7,078 nt of DNA. Origin: Gammaproteobacteria bacterium. Its GTDB lineage: Bacteria; Pseudomonadota; Gammaproteobacteria; Granulosicoccales; Granulosicoccaceae. The stretch covers positions 1 to 7,078 of the forward strand of contig JAGRHW010000183.1 in the NCBI GenBank assembly GCA_020444765.1, read 5' to 3'. Shown here piece by piece: positions 6,656 to 7,078 of the stretch (positions are counted from its first letter, which is position 1; the number at the start of each line of letters is the position of its first letter). Under the pieces are notes generated by a model. That model was given only the letters and a program-made list of their open reading frames with translations, was not told the origin of the DNA and searched no databases. A program made the position numbers and the translations under genes.

Positions 6656-6684
6656 ATTGTGCGAAGAATTTTCGATATTTGCAA
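6656..6684 (-). promoter_or_regulatory. Sigma-70-like promoter of thiBPQ
   Basis: On the minus strand, TTGCAA (6679-6684) and CACAAT (6656-6661) each match the -35 and -10 consensus at 4 of 6 bases, with the ideal 17-base spacer, which is AT-rich. Transcription would start near 6649, eight bases before the riboswitch P1 stem, giving a leader of about 225 bases. The fit to the riboswitch edge supports the call. A dyad CGCAC-ATT-GTGCG (6651-6663) covers the -10 and might be a regulator site. Confidence 0.55.
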
Positions 6685-6759
6685 TATTTCTGTGAGTCAG
6701 AACACAGCGGCGCAAGCGGCGATATCGGCCTTAGTGGTTACACTTGGGCGGGTGAAGAT

Positions 6760-6768
6760 TTATCCACA
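6760..6768 (+). promoter_or_regulatory. Consensus DnaA box sequence
   Basis: TTATCCACA is identical to the high-affinity DnaA box of E. coli. It sits 12 bases before the start codon of the acetyltransferase gene, just upstream of its Shine-Dalgarno. It is a single copy; no cluster of boxes or AT-rich unwinding region surrounds it, so it is not an origin. Function, if any, would be in titrating DnaA or in DnaA-dependent transcription; chance occurrence is possible. Confidence 0.3.
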
Positions 6769-6780
6769 GAAGGTGTAAGT

Positions 6781-7078
6781 ATGGAAGTTCTACCGATCGG
6801 TATAGAGCATGCCGGACAATTCAACGAAACCATCATGGCCATTGCCAGTGAGGAGCTGTTTGCCATTCATCCTGAAAATTTATCTGCAAAGTCCGTTTAC
6901 CGGTTCGTCGAGCGGCAGGTGATCGACGGTGCCCCCATGTTTGTCGCTTTGGAAGATGATCGGGTCGTCGGCTGGTGTGAGATTTCCCTGTCGGACCTGG
7001 AGTATAGCGAGCACAGCGGTGTTCTAAGCATGGGAGTTTTGCCGGGTTTTCGTAACCGCGGGGTAGGCAGCTGGCTCA
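6781..7078 (+). CDS. GNAT-family N-acetyltransferase (N-terminal part, cut by window end)
   Basis: The first 99 codons of a gene running off the right edge. GNAT enzymes move an acetyl group from acetyl-CoA to an amine of a small molecule or protein. The visible part includes the N-terminal helices (residues about 9-48), a strand AMFVALEDDRVVGWCEISL-like region around 51-71 in which an acidic turn precedes VVGW, and the motif-A region SMGVLPGFRNRGVGSWL (83-99), where R92-N-R-G-V-G97 is the R-x-x-G-x-G pyrophosphate-binding loop. The substrate cannot be told. The start ATG at 6781 has a good Shine-Dalgarno (AGAAGGTG, 6768-6775). It is divergent from thiBPQ; no convincing sigma-70 promoter for it was found in 6685-6760. 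Confidence 0.85.
   Translation, partial: MEVLPIGIEHAGQFNETIMAIASEELFAIHPENLSAKSVYRFVERQVIDGAPMFVALEDDRVVGWCEISLSDLEYSEHSGVLSMGVLPGFRNRGVGSWL

Overview
The window looks like chromosomal DNA of a gammaproteobacterium. The evidence is the close, motif-by-motif resemblance of the thiamine transporter (ThiB, ThiP, ThiQ) to the enterobacterial thiBPQ system, the TPP riboswitch in front of it, and an envelope gene pair of a Gram-negative kind. Genus and species cannot be read from the sequence. No insertion sequence, CRISPR array, tRNA, rRNA or phage gene was seen. Nothing in the window stands out as a new system; the most unusual points are in gene arrangement and domain architecture.

Left part (about 50-2312, minus strand): a two-gene unit for envelope proteins. 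The upstream gene (738-2312) encodes an inner-membrane-anchored protein with several BON-like modules, part of them an internal duplication, followed by a C-terminal OmpA-type peptidoglycan-binding domain. The downstream gene (88-681) encodes a short protein with one N-terminal membrane segment and a long predicted coiled coil, of unknown function. A hairpin followed by a T run (51-81) closes the unit.

Middle (2313-3155): a 153-base divergent spacer holds weak candidate promoters for both directions. It is followed on the plus strand by a thiamine pyrophosphokinase gene (thiN), which makes TPP directly from thiamine.

Right part (3156-6684, minus strand): the thiamine/TPP ABC importer operon thiB-thiP-thiQ, with overlapping genes. 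It is preceded by a promoter with 17-base spacing, a full TPP riboswitch (6524-6641) and a hairpin that could mask the thiB ribosome binding site. thiN and thiQ converge with no base between their stop codons. Import (ThiBPQ) and activation (ThiN) together form a thiamine salvage cassette, but only the import half lies behind the riboswitch.

Right edge (6781-7078, plus strand): the first 99 codons of a GNAT acetyltransferase, cut by the window end. A perfect consensus DnaA box lies just before it.
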